This document shows positions 44,151 through 52,852 of a stretch of DNA of 64,000 nucleotides, piece by piece. The position numbers and the translations under genes were made by a program. This DNA is from Leuconostoc litchii. Lineage in GTDB: Bacteria > Bacillota > Bacilli > Lactobacillales > Lactobacillaceae. Below the pieces are notes generated by a model. The model did not search any database. It saw nothing but the letters and a program-made list of their open reading frames with translations, and was not told the DNA's origin. How positions within the stretch are numbered: position 1 is the stretch's first letter; every line of letters starts with the position of its first letter. The stretch covers positions 449,955 through 513,954 of the forward strand of contig NZ_SDGY01000001.1 of the NCBI RefSeq assembly GCF_008107645.1, in the 5' to 3' direction.

Positions 44151-45881
44151 ATGCAAAAAGAAAAATGGTGGCAAAAAGCAGTTGTTTATCAAATTTATCC
44201 GAAAAGCTTTCAAGATAGCGATAATGATGGTATCGGTGACCTTCGTGGCATTATTAATCGTTTAAAGTACATCAAAAAATTAGGTGTCGACGTGATTTGG
44301 CTCAATCCTATTTACAAAACACCTGATATTGATGGTGGTTATGATATTTCTGATTACCAAGATATTAATCCAATTCTGGGTACAATGTCTGACTTTGATG
44401 AACTCTTAAAAAAATCTCATGCCCTAGGCTTAAAAATCATCATGGATTTAGTCGTTAATCATAGTTCTTCTGAACATGAATGGTTTCAAAAAAGCATCGC
44501 AACTAAAAATCCTGCTAACAAATATCGTGATTACTATATTTGGCGCGACCCAGTCCATGGCCACGAACCTAATAATTGGGGATCATTCTTCTCTGGTCCA
44601 GCCTGGACTCTCGATGAACCCTCCGGTCAATATTATTTACATCTATTTGCTAAAGAACAGCCAGACTTAAATTGGGATAATCCTGATGTAAGAAACTCTG
44701 TTTTTGACATGATGAATTGGTGGGCAATTAAAGGAATTGATGGTTTTAGAATGGATGTGATTTCTCTCATATCAAAACCGGATGGTTTACCTGATGCACC
44801 TGTGGAGGAAAACGATTTGTATGGTAATCCCGGTAAAATAGTATCCAATGGTCCTCGTGTACACAAATACTTACAAGAGATGAATCACAAAGTTTTGTCC
44901 CAGCACAGCTGGATGACAGTCGGTGAAACTACAGGGATGACGGCGGATGAGGCTAAAAAATATGCTAATATTGATGGTTCAGAACTAGATATGCTATTCC
45001 AATTTGAACATGTTGGCTATGATGGTAATGCCAACGCCTCTTTGGGTCAATTTTCTGGTTATAAACCACGTTTAAAAGATATTAAAGATAGTATCGTCAA
45101 ATGGGAAAAAGCCTTTGATGGTACCGGTTGGGCTAGTCTTTATTGGAGTAATCACGATCAACCACGAACAGTATCATGGTTTGGAGACAACTCTCCACAA
45201 TATCTTAACTTATCAGCAAAAATGCTCGCTGCTCTGCTTCACTTTCTACAAGGAACACCTTATATTTATCAAGGCGAAGAATTGGGCATGACCAATAATG
45301 AAAATTTCAAGACGATTTCTCAATATCGAGATGTTGAGTCCTTAAATTTATACTATCAAACTGTTCAACAGAAAAAACTATCTAGCTCAAAAGATATGTT
45401 GGATTACTTACGTATTCATTCTCGTGACAATGCACGAACACCCATGCAATGGGATACGAGTGAGAACGCTGGATTTAGCAAACATGAACCTTGGCTAGAA
45501 GTTAATCCAAATTATTATCAACTCAATGCCAAGGAGGCCCTTGATAATCCTAATTCAATTTTTTATTTCTATCAAAAGCTCATTTCTCTGCGTCATAAAT
45601 TGCCAGTAATCACGGATGGCAAATTTAAACTTGTTAAAAACAATGAAAATGACAATCAAATTTTTGCTTACACCAGAACAAATCTTGATGAAACATTATT
45701 AATTATTGCTAATTTCACTGCTAACACGCTTGAGAGACATTACTCGGTGCCAAAAAACAGCAAGCTATTAATTCAAAATTATCACGACGATCAATCAACT
45801 AAAATTAGACCGTATGAGGTTAAAGTTTATCAATATGCAACTAATTCTGTATCTGAAAAAATGAGCAATAAAGAAGGTTAA
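44151..45881 (+). CDS. GH13 alpha-1,6-glucosidase (oligo-1,6-glucosidase type)
   Basis: The 576-residue glycoside hydrolase cleaves short alpha-glucosides in the cytosol. Catalytic residues are visible: nucleophile D202 in GFRMDVI, acid/base E259 in VGETTG, and H335-D336 in WSNHDQPR. QPDLNWDNPDVR and IMDLVVNHSS are family blocks. V203 follows the nucleophile, which in this subfamily marks alpha-1,6 specificity (isomaltose, isomalto-oligosaccharides, panose) rather than alpha-1,4. It is followed by a GPH symporter after four bases, so substrate uptake and hydrolysis are coupled. The GAAAGGAG ribosome site is strong. Confidence 0.9.
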   Translation: MQKEKWWQKAVVYQIYPKSFQDSDNDGIGDLRGIINRLKYIKKLGVDVIWLNPIYKTPDIDGGYDISDYQDINPILGTMSDFDELLKKSHALGLKIIMDLVVNHSSSEHEWFQKSIATKNPANKYRDYYIWRDPVHGHEPNNWGSFFSGPAWTLDEPSGQYYLHLFAKEQPDLNWDNPDVRNSVFDMMNWWAIKGIDGFRMDVISLISKPDGLPDAPVEENDLYGNPGKIVSNGPRVHKYLQEMNHKVLSQHSWMTVGETTGMTADEAKKYANIDGSELDMLFQFEHVGYDGNANASLGQFSGYKPRLKDIKDSIVKWEKAFDGTGWASLYWSNHDQPRTVSWFGDNSPQYLNLSAKMLAALLHFLQGTPYIYQGEELGMTNNENFKTISQYRDVESLNLYYQTVQQKKLSSSKDMLDYLRIHSRDNARTPMQWDTSENAGFSKHEPWLEVNPNYYQLNAKEALDNPNSIFYFYQKLISLRHKLPVITDGKFKLVKNNENDNQIFAYTRTNLDETLLIIANFTANTLERHYSVPKNSKLLIQNYHDDQSTKIRPYEVKVYQYATNSVSEKMSNKEG

Positions 45882-45885
45882 AAAT

Positions 45886-47289
45886 ATGGCAAGTAATGCA
45901 ATTGTTACAAAAAATAGCGGTAAATTACCTTGGAATGAAAGACTGAGCTACGGTATTAGTGATTTTGCTTGCAGTTTTAGTTTTAATTTAGTCGGTACCT
46001 ATTTAATGTACTTCTACACTGACGTTTTTGGTATAACAGCCAGTGCTGTTGGTACTTTAATGTTAGTCGCTCGTGTTATTGATGCAATTGACGGTCCTAT
46101 CTGGGGTATTTTAATTGATCACACTCATACAAAATGGGGTAAAAGTAGACCATTCTTTCTTTGGTTTAATGCACCTTTTACTTTTTTCTCCATTTTATGT
46201 TTCACGACGCCAGATTTACCAATGGCTTGGAAAATTGTATGGGCATATATCACTTATATTGGCGTGGACGTTTTATATTCGGCAATTAATATTCCACTGA
46301 CATCTATTTTACCAAGTATGACTACTGATCCTGACGAACGTGTATTGCTTTCAACAATTCGCTCTTTATTTTCCAATTTCGGTGGTACACTAATTTCGGT
46401 TATTGCCCTACCCTTGGTAACATTGATCGGTGGAAAAAATGAAAGTAAAGGATTTTTTTGGGTGGCTGTATTAGGAGCCTCAGTGTTCTTTGTACTATAC
46501 CTCGTTGCATTTTTTAATTTACGAGAACACGTTCAAACACGTTCTTCACAGAAGCCTTTGCCTGTTAAACAATCAGTCAAAGCACTTAAAAATAATTGGC
46601 CTTGGCTTATTGTTGTTATGGAAATTTTCATTTATTGGATTGGAATGAGTGCCAAAGGCCAAGTCACGATGTACTTCTTTAAATACAATCTGAACGCACC
46701 TGGATTAATTCCCTTGGCATTATTTTTCAATGCTGCTGGTATCGTGTCTGTTTTTCTGACACCATTTGTCGTTGGTAAGCTAGGGAAAAAGAATACCATG
46801 CTCGCTGGGCTGATGATTGGTATTTTGGGACAAGCTATCTTAGGATTAGGTGCGCACCTTCTCAACATTCCAATTGTTATAATTGGAATTATTGTTGGTA
46901 ATTTTGGTAATGGATTTGTTGGTGCTCTACCAGCTGTGTTGCTTTCTGATGCAGTTGATTACGGTGAATGGAAAAATGGTGTGCGTGCAGAAGGTATTGT
47001 TACGTCAGCTTCAAGTTTTACCGCGAAGTTCGGTATGGGCCTTGGTGGTGCTATTACTGGATGGTTGTTAGCATTAGGCAATTATGTACCAAACAAAACC
47101 CAAAAAACCTCATCACTTCTTAGTATAGAATTTAATTATGTTTGGATCCCGCTTATTGCTTTATTTATCGGATTTATTCTCGTTCTTTTCTATAATCTGA
47201 CGGCAGACAAAGAAAAGCAGATGAATCTTGATTTAGCTGTGAAACATCGACGTGAAGAACAAGAGGACTTAGCACTGAGTAACGAATGA
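45886..47289 (+). CDS. GPH family sugar:cation symporter
   Basis: The 467-residue protein has twelve hydrophobic segments. N-terminal LPWNERLSYGISDFACSFSF and DGPIWGILIDHTHTKWGKSR are signatures of MelB/glycoside-pentoside-hexuronide symporters. The C-terminal tail is short and charged with no IIA domain. Being co-transcribed with the alpha-1,6-glucosidase, it probably imports isomaltose-type disaccharides or oligosaccharides. Confidence 0.9.
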   Translation: MASNAIVTKNSGKLPWNERLSYGISDFACSFSFNLVGTYLMYFYTDVFGITASAVGTLMLVARVIDAIDGPIWGILIDHTHTKWGKSRPFFLWFNAPFTFFSILCFTTPDLPMAWKIVWAYITYIGVDVLYSAINIPLTSILPSMTTDPDERVLLSTIRSLFSNFGGTLISVIALPLVTLIGGKNESKGFFWVAVLGASVFFVLYLVAFFNLREHVQTRSSQKPLPVKQSVKALKNNWPWLIVVMEIFIYWIGMSAKGQVTMYFFKYNLNAPGLIPLALFFNAAGIVSVFLTPFVVGKLGKKNTMLAGLMIGILGQAILGLGAHLLNIPIVIIGIIVGNFGNGFVGALPAVLLSDAVDYGEWKNGVRAEGIVTSASSFTAKFGMGLGGAITGWLLALGNYVPNKTQKTSSLLSIEFNYVWIPLIALFIGFILVLFYNLTADKEKQMNLDLAVKHRREEQEDLALSNE

Positions 47290-47308
47290 GAAAGTTGAGG
47301 AACAACAG

Positions 47309-47551
47309 ATGGCAGATAAATATTTACAAATTGATCCTAATGAATTTGCTATGCAAATCATTTCAACTGTTTCAACAGATGAAAAACATTCTAATATGGA
47401 TTTGATTAAAAGGAACTTGACCTTATACCTTGAAGCTTACTATTTGATTAATGATTTTAATCATCTTGAGGTTACTAATTTAGAAAAAATGAAACAACAG
47501 CAAATTTCTGATTTATTTGATAAAATGTTATCAGGAAGGTTTAGTGTTTAA
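47309..47551 (+). CDS. Small acidic protein in the GPH-glucosidase operon
   Basis: The 80-residue soluble protein is mostly helical (MDLIKRNLTLYLEAYYLI ... KMKQQQISDLFDKMLSG), without recognised domain. TTGAGGAAC precedes the ATG. Its place between the symporter and the LacI gene suggests a minor operon partner. It precedes a weak terminator GCGCC-TTTG-GGTGC-TTTTTT (about 47562-47580). Confidence 0.65.
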   Translation: MADKYLQIDPNEFAMQIISTVSTDEKHSNMDLIKRNLTLYLEAYYLINDFNHLEVTNLEKMKQQQISDLFDKMLSGRFSV

Positions 47552-47605
47552 ATATTTAAGCGCCTTTGGGTGCTTTTTTATTTCAAATAATGGTGGTTAA
47601 AGACA

Positions 47606-48589
47606 ATGGTTAATATGAATGATGTTGCTAGTTTAGCAGGTGTTTCTAGAGGGTCAGTTTCTAATTATATTAACGGTCGCTCAAATAGACCAGAAATTAA
47701 GCTTAAAATTGAGAAAGCAATTAAAGAACTTCACTATATTCCTAATGCCACAGCTCGTGCTTTAAAAACTAGTCGTTCAAACTATGTTGTTTTCATTTTG
47801 CCAACTGTTAACACACCTTTTTTTTCAGAGTTGACGTACTACATCCAAAGACAACTTAACAATTTTGGTTACAAAATGATTCTATGTAATTCAAATAGCG
47901 ATTATATAGAAGAAATTGAATATATCGAAATGGCTAATACTCAAAAAGTAGCTGGTGTAATTACGATGTCCTATTCAGATATTAGCAATCTTATTTCACC
48001 AACGATAGCACTTGTTTCGATTGAAAAAAATATTTCTAAGAATTTCCCAACAATAATTTCAGATAATTATACTGGTGCCAGGTTAGGTGCTGAACAACTT
48101 CACAAACGAGGCTTGAAAAAAATATTATTCGTCTCGAAATTGCCAATAAAAGACGTTTCCGAGACTCGTCAACAAGGTTTCATGGACTACTGCCAAGAAA
48201 ACAACTTGCACTATGATATGATACTTGCCGAAGATAAAAAAGATTTTATCGAAGATTACGATAGATTTATAGCTCAACATCTTATTGGTGGAAAGTTTGA
48301 ATTTGATGGTATATTTTCTGATACAGATGAATACGCTAGTGACTTTTGGCATCTCTTGATGAAACATAATGTTTCAGTGCCAAATGATGTACAAATTATT
48401 GGCTTTGATGCTGCGAAAATCTACCCAAGGCAACCTGTTTTTCTTTCTGCAATACGGCAACCAATTGAAGAAATCGCGATAATTTCAGTTTACAAATTAT
48501 TAGATCAGATAGATGGCAATCCAATAGCAGAAAATGATTTAATAACTAGGCTACCAATGTCTTTCAAAGAAGGAATCACTACTCTATAA
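47606..48589 (+). CDS. LacI family transcriptional regulator
   Basis: The 327-residue protein has a LacI helix-turn-helix (MNDVASLAGVSRGSVSNYIN) and the hinge ATARALKTSRSNYV, then a periplasmic-binding-like core with a GARLGAEQL block and QIIGFDAAKI near the C-terminus. It is expected to bind the TGGAACGTTCCA site ahead of the GH13 gene and release it when a sugar binds. The gene is in the same orientation, downstream of a weak terminator. Confidence 0.92.
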   Translation: MVNMNDVASLAGVSRGSVSNYINGRSNRPEIKLKIEKAIKELHYIPNATARALKTSRSNYVVFILPTVNTPFFSELTYYIQRQLNNFGYKMILCNSNSDYIEEIEYIEMANTQKVAGVITMSYSDISNLISPTIALVSIEKNISKNFPTIISDNYTGARLGAEQLHKRGLKKILFVSKLPIKDVSETRQQGFMDYCQENNLHYDMILAEDKKDFIEDYDRFIAQHLIGGKFEFDGIFSDTDEYASDFWHLLMKHNVSVPNDVQIIGFDAAKIYPRQPVFLSAIRQPIEEIAIISVYKLLDQIDGNPIAENDLITRLPMSFKEGITTL

Positions 48590-48673
48590 ATATTTCTGAA
48601 TATAATGTTGGTGTAAACAAGTAGGTCTTGAAATGAGTTCAGGTTGTGTTCAAAATTATTTTAATTCTTAATG

Positions 48674-48723
48674 AATAACAAACGGACGGGACAGCATTAA
48701 TACTGTCCCGTCCGTTTGTTATT
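48674..48723. terminator. Strong bidirectional terminator
   Basis: A 21-base perfect stem (begins AATAACAAACGGACGGGACAG) with loop CATTAATA. It lies between the convergent lacI and flavoprotein genes. Confidence 0.92.
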
Positions 48724-48744
48724 ATTTGGTGACAAAGCTCATTT

Positions 48745-50085
48745 TTAGGCTAAATAATTAGCAATCAGTGGTAGTACAATTCCTGAATGTGTTGGGAAAG
48801 CAAATATTTGTGACTTAATATCATTACTTGTGTACTTATGATTAATTATCGGTACCAATGCATTAATAACTTCTGGTGCAAAATCACCAATTAATGAAGC
48901 GCCCACAAGTTGTTTGTCTTTATTAACCACTATTTTAATTTTAGCGGTTACGTCGTTTAGCGTTTGAAAACGCATAAGTTTTCCATATGGTATTTCATGG
49001 ACCTTCAAGTCATCATCTGTATTGGCCTCAGCAGCAGTCACACCTACTTGTGCCACACGAGGTAACGTAAAAGCAATAGTAGGTACTACTGGATAAGATA
49101 TGGATTCTTTTGAGCCTAATAGTACACTAGCAATGTAATTGGACTCAAATGTTGCAGTCGGCGTTAGCCTAGCAATTGACTTAGAAATAACATCACCACT
49201 AGCATAAATATTGGTAATTGAAGTTTGTAAGTGATCATTTACTAAAACACCTTGATGATCATATTTAACATTAATTTCGTCTAATCCTAATGCTTCAATA
49301 TTTGGTACACGACCAGTGGTATCCATAACATAATCGACAAGATATTTATCTCCCTGAACAGTATCCACTTGATACTGCTCATTTTCAAGACGTGTAACTT
49401 TAGAAACACTATGATTAAATGAAAAATGAATACCTTTTTGAGTCATATCATCAACTACTTCTTGCGCATACTTCATATCAAAACCTTTTAAGGCATGATC
49501 ACCATATTCGATCAGTGTTACATCACTACCAGCTGCATGTGCAATAGATGCAAATTCCATTGCGATATAACCTGCACCAATAAATGCAATAGATTTTGGC
49601 ATCTCAGGTAAATCTAAAAAGTCTGTGCTATTATGTAAAAATTCACTACCACTAATCGGTAATACGGCGGGTTGCTGACCCGTTGCGATAACAAATGTTT
49701 CGGCTGTGTAAATCTCTTCATTAACAGTAATGGAGTTACTATCACGGAATTTTGCATGACCTGCAATGATATCAATACCATCTACTGAGAGCATTTGTTC
49801 TAAACCTTTTGACAATGGATCAATAACTTCATGCTTATAGGCCATTAATTCTGGCCAAATAATATCCGGAGTATCATTTATACCAACGCCATGATAATGA
49901 TGTAAGTGGTGAGTCATTTCTGCTGGGCCGTCTAACAGAATTTTGGCATTACAACCAAAGTTTGTACAAGTCCCGGCAATTTTATTTTCTTCCACCAAAG
50001 CTATTTTTCGACCTGCTCTAGATAATGTTTGTGCTCCATGCCATGCAGCATGACCACTACCAATAAAAATAACATCATAGTTCAT
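48745..50085 (-). CDS. Disulfide reductase-type flavoprotein
   Basis: The 446-residue protein of the pyridine nucleotide-disulfide oxidoreductase family has FAD loop IFIGSGHAAWHGA at about 6-18, redox disulfide C40-x4-C45 (GTCTNFGCNAK), NAD(P) loop FIGAGYIAMEFASIA at about 167-181 and FAD-binding YASGD at about 287. At the C-terminus the usual HPT(x)SE proton-donor motif reads FPTHSG, so the histidine is displaced. This differs from glutathione and dihydrolipoyl reductases and hints at another substrate. It follows a MarR gene by two bases and is controlled with it. Confidence 0.87.
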   Translation of the reverse strand: MNYDVIFIGSGHAAWHGAQTLSRAGRKIALVEENKIAGTCTNFGCNAKILLDGPAEMTHHLHHYHGVGINDTPDIIWPELMAYKHEVIDPLSKGLEQMLSVDGIDIIAGHAKFRDSNSITVNEEIYTAETFVIATGQQPAVLPISGSEFLHNSTDFLDLPEMPKSIAFIGAGYIAMEFASIAHAAGSDVTLIEYGDHALKGFDMKYAQEVVDDMTQKGIHFSFNHSVSKVTRLENEQYQVDTVQGDKYLVDYVMDTTGRVPNIEALGLDEINVKYDHQGVLVNDHLQTSITNIYASGDVISKSIARLTPTATFESNYIASVLLGSKESISYPVVPTIAFTLPRVAQVGVTAAEANTDDDLKVHEIPYGKLMRFQTLNDVTAKIKIVVNKDKQLVGASLIGDFAPEVINALVPIINHKYTSNDIKSQIFAFPTHSGIVLPLIANYLA

Positions 50086-50087
50086 TA

Positions 50088-50546
50088 TTATTTACTCCTA
50101 TTTTTATCTTCTATTAGTTTTTTCAATATCTTGTTTAGCTCTTGATTCTCTGAGATAATTGACTGCACTGAGCGCGTGCTTTTCTGCATTAAATTATCCC
50201 GAATAACATCAATATCAGACAATATTTTCTCAAATATTTTATGCTTTGAATCTGTTATTTTCAAAGATTTGACTCTTCTGTCAGAATCACTTGGCACCTT
50301 AACAATCCATAATTTTTTGACTAGTCGCTCAATAACAGGAGTCAAAGTATTGCTTGATAGTTCTAATTCATGCCCTATATCCATTAACTTCACAGATTCT
50401 TTTTTATAAATAATCAGCAGAGACATATATTGCAAATAAGATAAATCATACTTATCTAATACACTCCCGTATAAACGATGAAAATAGCGATTGGTGTTGT
50501 ATATTGACAAACATAATTCATCATACAATTGTTCATTATTTTCCAT
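50088..50546 (-). CDS. MarR family regulator of the flavoprotein operon
   Basis: The 152-residue winged-helix protein has YLQYMSLLIIYKKESVKLMD, then LELSSNTLTPVIERLVKKLW and DSDRRVKSLKI wing. It resembles OhrR/MarR redox regulators, though only a functional test would tell; no N-terminal cysteine is visible. Its operator, a 30-base palindrome, is at 50563-50592, and a very similar site precedes the quinone reductase at 40 kb. Confidence 0.87.
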   Translation of the reverse strand: MENNEQLYDELCLSIYNTNRYFHRLYGSVLDKYDLSYLQYMSLLIIYKKESVKLMDIGHELELSSNTLTPVIERLVKKLWIVKVPSDSDRRVKSLKITDSKHKIFEKILSDIDVIRDNLMQKSTRSVQSIISENQELNKILKKLIEDKNRSK

Positions 50547-50562
50547 GAAAGCTCCCCCTTTG

Positions 50563-50592
50563 TTATATTATATCGTGTACGATATAATATAA
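50563..50592. promoter_or_regulatory. MarR operator (30-base palindrome)
   Basis: TTATATTATATCG-TGTA-CGATATAATATAA: 13-base perfect arms around a 4-base centre, just upstream of the MarR gene. The inner 16 bases ATATCGTGTACGATAT match the site at 40810-40825 (ATATCGTGTGCGATAT) but for one base. Confidence 0.85.
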
Positions 50593-50734
50593 CAAGTTTA
50601 TTATTTTTAATAAAAAAACTAACTAAACCTATCAAGCGATAATAAGTTTAATTAGTTTACTAGATAAAAAAATAATTCAAAAACAATATATAGTGGCTTC
50701 TGTTGACAAAAAAGTAATAAGCCCTAAAGCTATT

Positions 50735-51020
50735 CAAAACGATTAAACATTGTATCAATAGCTTCAAATTCATCTTGCGTTAAATGAACATCTAATAATT
50801 TTGCATTGCTAACCACCTGTTCAGGTAATCTGGCACCAGGAATGGACCAAAATGCTCAAATTTATCAGCATCGTTGCTCGTATACTTACCAGTCAACAGT
50901 CCTGAAACCAATGAAATATTGTGCGCCTTTGATTTGGTTTAATGAAAAATTAGAAGCACCGATAGCTTTAATTTTTCTAGCAGCCTTTAGCTTAACAGAC
51001 CTACACATTTCTTCTTTTCT
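50735..51020 (-). pseudogene. Aldo/keto reductase pseudogene
   Basis: Minus-strand translation gives KAIGASNFSLNQI, then LVSGLLTGKYTSND, then PGARLPEQVVSNAKLLDVHL and TQDEFEAIDTMFNRFE in different frames. These are the C-terminal blocks of aldo/keto reductases (GASNF, TGKY, IPGARxxEQVxxN). The N-terminal two thirds is missing, replaced by unrelated sequence at 51026. It once lay in the MarR-flavoprotein neighbourhood. Confidence 0.75.
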
Positions 51021-51025
51021 TATTG

Positions 51026-51415
51026 TTAGAGACTACCATTTAAAAATTGTGCTTCCCCGTTACCGAAGCTCCAATCATCATCATTATTCGGAATTAAGCT
51101 AAAAACAACATCACTTTTCTGAATAGCCAGTTCTTTTTCTAGCCTTTCAGTTACCTTGTCGTAAAATAACTGTTTGTCTTTCGTAGATCTAGGACGGGTT
51201 ACCAGATTAAAAATTGTTACATTCTGAGTACGTTTGATACCCAACCCTGTGTCTAAAATTTGCATTTCAACCGGTTCATGTTGTGTCAAAATTTGATAAC
51301 GATCACCTTTAGGTGTGTGAAAAACTTCAAGTTGTGCTTCATATGCAATATTTAATAATTTCTCCAAGTAATCCTGATTATGTCCTTTGAGTACATCAAT
51401 TCTCATCAGTGGCAT
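51026..51415 (-). CDS. Tautomerase family protein
   Basis: The 129-residue protein starts MPLMRIDVLKGHNQDYLEKL. After Met removal it carries the N-terminal proline (Pro1) that is the catalytic base of 4-oxalocrotonate tautomerase-like enzymes. It has the two-repeat length of the malonate semialdehyde decarboxylase/cis-CaaD type. It starts 16 bases after the FAH-family gene and forms an operon with it, suggesting degradation or detoxification of a keto acid. Confidence 0.8.
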   Translation of the reverse strand: MPLMRIDVLKGHNQDYLEKLLNIAYEAQLEVFHTPKGDRYQILTQHEPVEMQILDTGLGIKRTQNVTIFNLVTRPRSTKDKQLFYDKVTERLEKELAIQKSDVVFSLIPNNDDDWSFGNGEAQFLNGSL

Positions 51416-51431
51416 GTTAATTCCTCCTCGT

Positions 51432-52256
51432 TTAACTAAAAGATAAGTTCAGTGATCCTAATTTGTCAATTCTGCTTATTAAGTGATCTCCTGATTGCAA
51501 AAATTCCTGTGGATTTTGTCCCATACCAACACCACCAGGAGTTCCAGTAAATATTAAATCTCCGGGATAAAGGGCTACTTTTTTTGAAAGGTAACTTACC
51601 AAGTCTAGGTCATTAAAAATTAAATGTTGCAAGGTACTTTTTTGTTTCGTAACACCGTTCACTTCAGTGGTCAATGTCAAATCGGCCAAATTTCCCAGTT
51701 GATCTTTGGTCGTCAACAAGGGTCCAATTGGTGAAAAATTAGCATACGATTTTGCTAAAGAAAACTGTGGATTATCATTAGCAAACTGTAATCTACGATC
51801 TGATAAATCTTGACCAATTATGTAGCCTACAATATGACTTTGTGCACTTTCCTTAGAAATATTACGACCACCTTCACCAATAACGACGACAAGCTCTGTT
51901 TCCCAATCAGTTTGACTAGTCTCTGGCAACAAAATCAAAGTGGTTGGATTGGCTATGGAACTTGGGAACTTAGTAAAAATATTAGGTTCACGGGGCAATT
52001 TAGTCTTTAATTCGTTGGAGTGGTCTCGATAATTAAATCCTACAGCAAATATTTGCCTAGGTGCTGTAATTGGGGCCTCAAGTTCACTTAACTGACTAAA
52101 ATGTTCAACATTTCCTAAACTTAAATTACTTTTGTGCAATAATCCATCATGAACAATGATATCTTGTACAGATGTAAAATTTTTAATAAACTGAAATGTT
52201 TTATGATCAATATCTTTAATAAGTATTGGTTTATTTTGATACATGCCAAATTGCAT
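51432..52256 (-). CDS. Fumarylacetoacetate hydrolase family protein
   Basis: The 274-residue protein has FAH blocks: QIFAVGFNYRDHSNELKTKL at about 78-97, the metal-binding ETELVVVIGEGGRNIS at about 139-154, YIIGQDLSDRRLQFA at about 165-179, and FTGTPGGVGMGQNP at about 242-255. FAH proteins hydrolyse, decarboxylate or isomerise keto acids using Mg. It lies upstream of the tautomerase gene on the same strand, so both probably act in one pathway. A MarR pseudogene precedes it. Confidence 0.88.
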   Translation of the reverse strand: MQFGMYQNKPILIKDIDHKTFQFIKNFTSVQDIIVHDGLLHKSNLSLGNVEHFSQLSELEAPITAPRQIFAVGFNYRDHSNELKTKLPREPNIFTKFPSSIANPTTLILLPETSQTDWETELVVVIGEGGRNISKESAQSHIVGYIIGQDLSDRRLQFANDNPQFSLAKSYANFSPIGPLLTTKDQLGNLADLTLTTEVNGVTKQKSTLQHLIFNDLDLVSYLSKKVALYPGDLIFTGTPGGVGMGQNPQEFLQSGDHLISRIDKLGSLNLSFS

Positions 52257-52291
52257 AATTAATCACTCCTTTTAAGCAATACAAAACAAAC

Positions 52292-52732
52292 TTAGTCTAT
52301 ATGATTTGCTTCATTTAAGCTATTGAGTAACATTGTTAATCCATTTTTTATAATATCTAGATTGTCTGTCTTGATATTAGATACTATCTTCTCCAAAGGT
52401 CTATCCAGCAATTGATTTTTGTTGTTATCATAGTAGTTTCTCACTGCTGGCATAACTCTTAAAAATTGCAACCTACGATCGTGGGCACAAGTCATTTTAA
52501 TCAATATTTTTTTTGTTATCAATCGATCCACGACACCCGATATTGTGCTCTGACTAATCCCTAAATTTTGGGATAAAGTCGTAACTGTTGCCTTTTCATG
52601 CTCTAGGACATACATAATTACTTGTGCTTGTGGCAAAGTAATATCGTACTTAAGCAATTACTCTCGAGATTGTTTTTGAATTATTTTATGAATTTCAGCT
52701 ATGGTATTACGAATAAAGCTAGTATCTGACAA
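52292..52732 (-). pseudogene. MarR family regulator interrupted by a nonsense codon
   Basis: A TTG at 52732 with AAAGGAGTG upstream starts SDTSFIRNTIAEIHKI, then TAA at 52658-52660 breaks the frame at codon 25, and the same frame continues with LLKYDITLPQAQVIMYVLEH and a full winged helix (TTLSQNLGISQSTISGVVDR, DRRLQFLRV wing). The stop is followed immediately by TTG, so a truncated 121-residue product could restart there. It is probably the inactivated or leaky regulator of the FAH-tautomerase operon. Confidence 0.72.
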
Positions 52733-52749
52733 GAGTCACTCCTTTCCGA

Positions 52750-52765
52750 ATATCTTGTACAATAA
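52750..52765. promoter_or_regulatory. Third, degenerate copy of the MarR operator core
   Basis: ATATCTTGTACAATAA differs from ATATCGTGTACGATAT (50570-50585) at few positions and sits upstream of the interrupted MarR. A 7-base inverted repeat ATACATC-N6-GATGTAT and a half-site ACACGATAT follow. Confidence 0.45.
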
Positions 52766-52852
52766 TACATCGTATAAGATGTATCTAACACGATATATTA
52801 TGATACGTTTATCTCACAAAGTAAAGTCATAAGATCTACAATATTAAAAAAA

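Noticed and set aside
44476-44866. Short frames inside the GH13 gene on both strands
   Set aside because: They overlap a long frame with intact catalytic residues.
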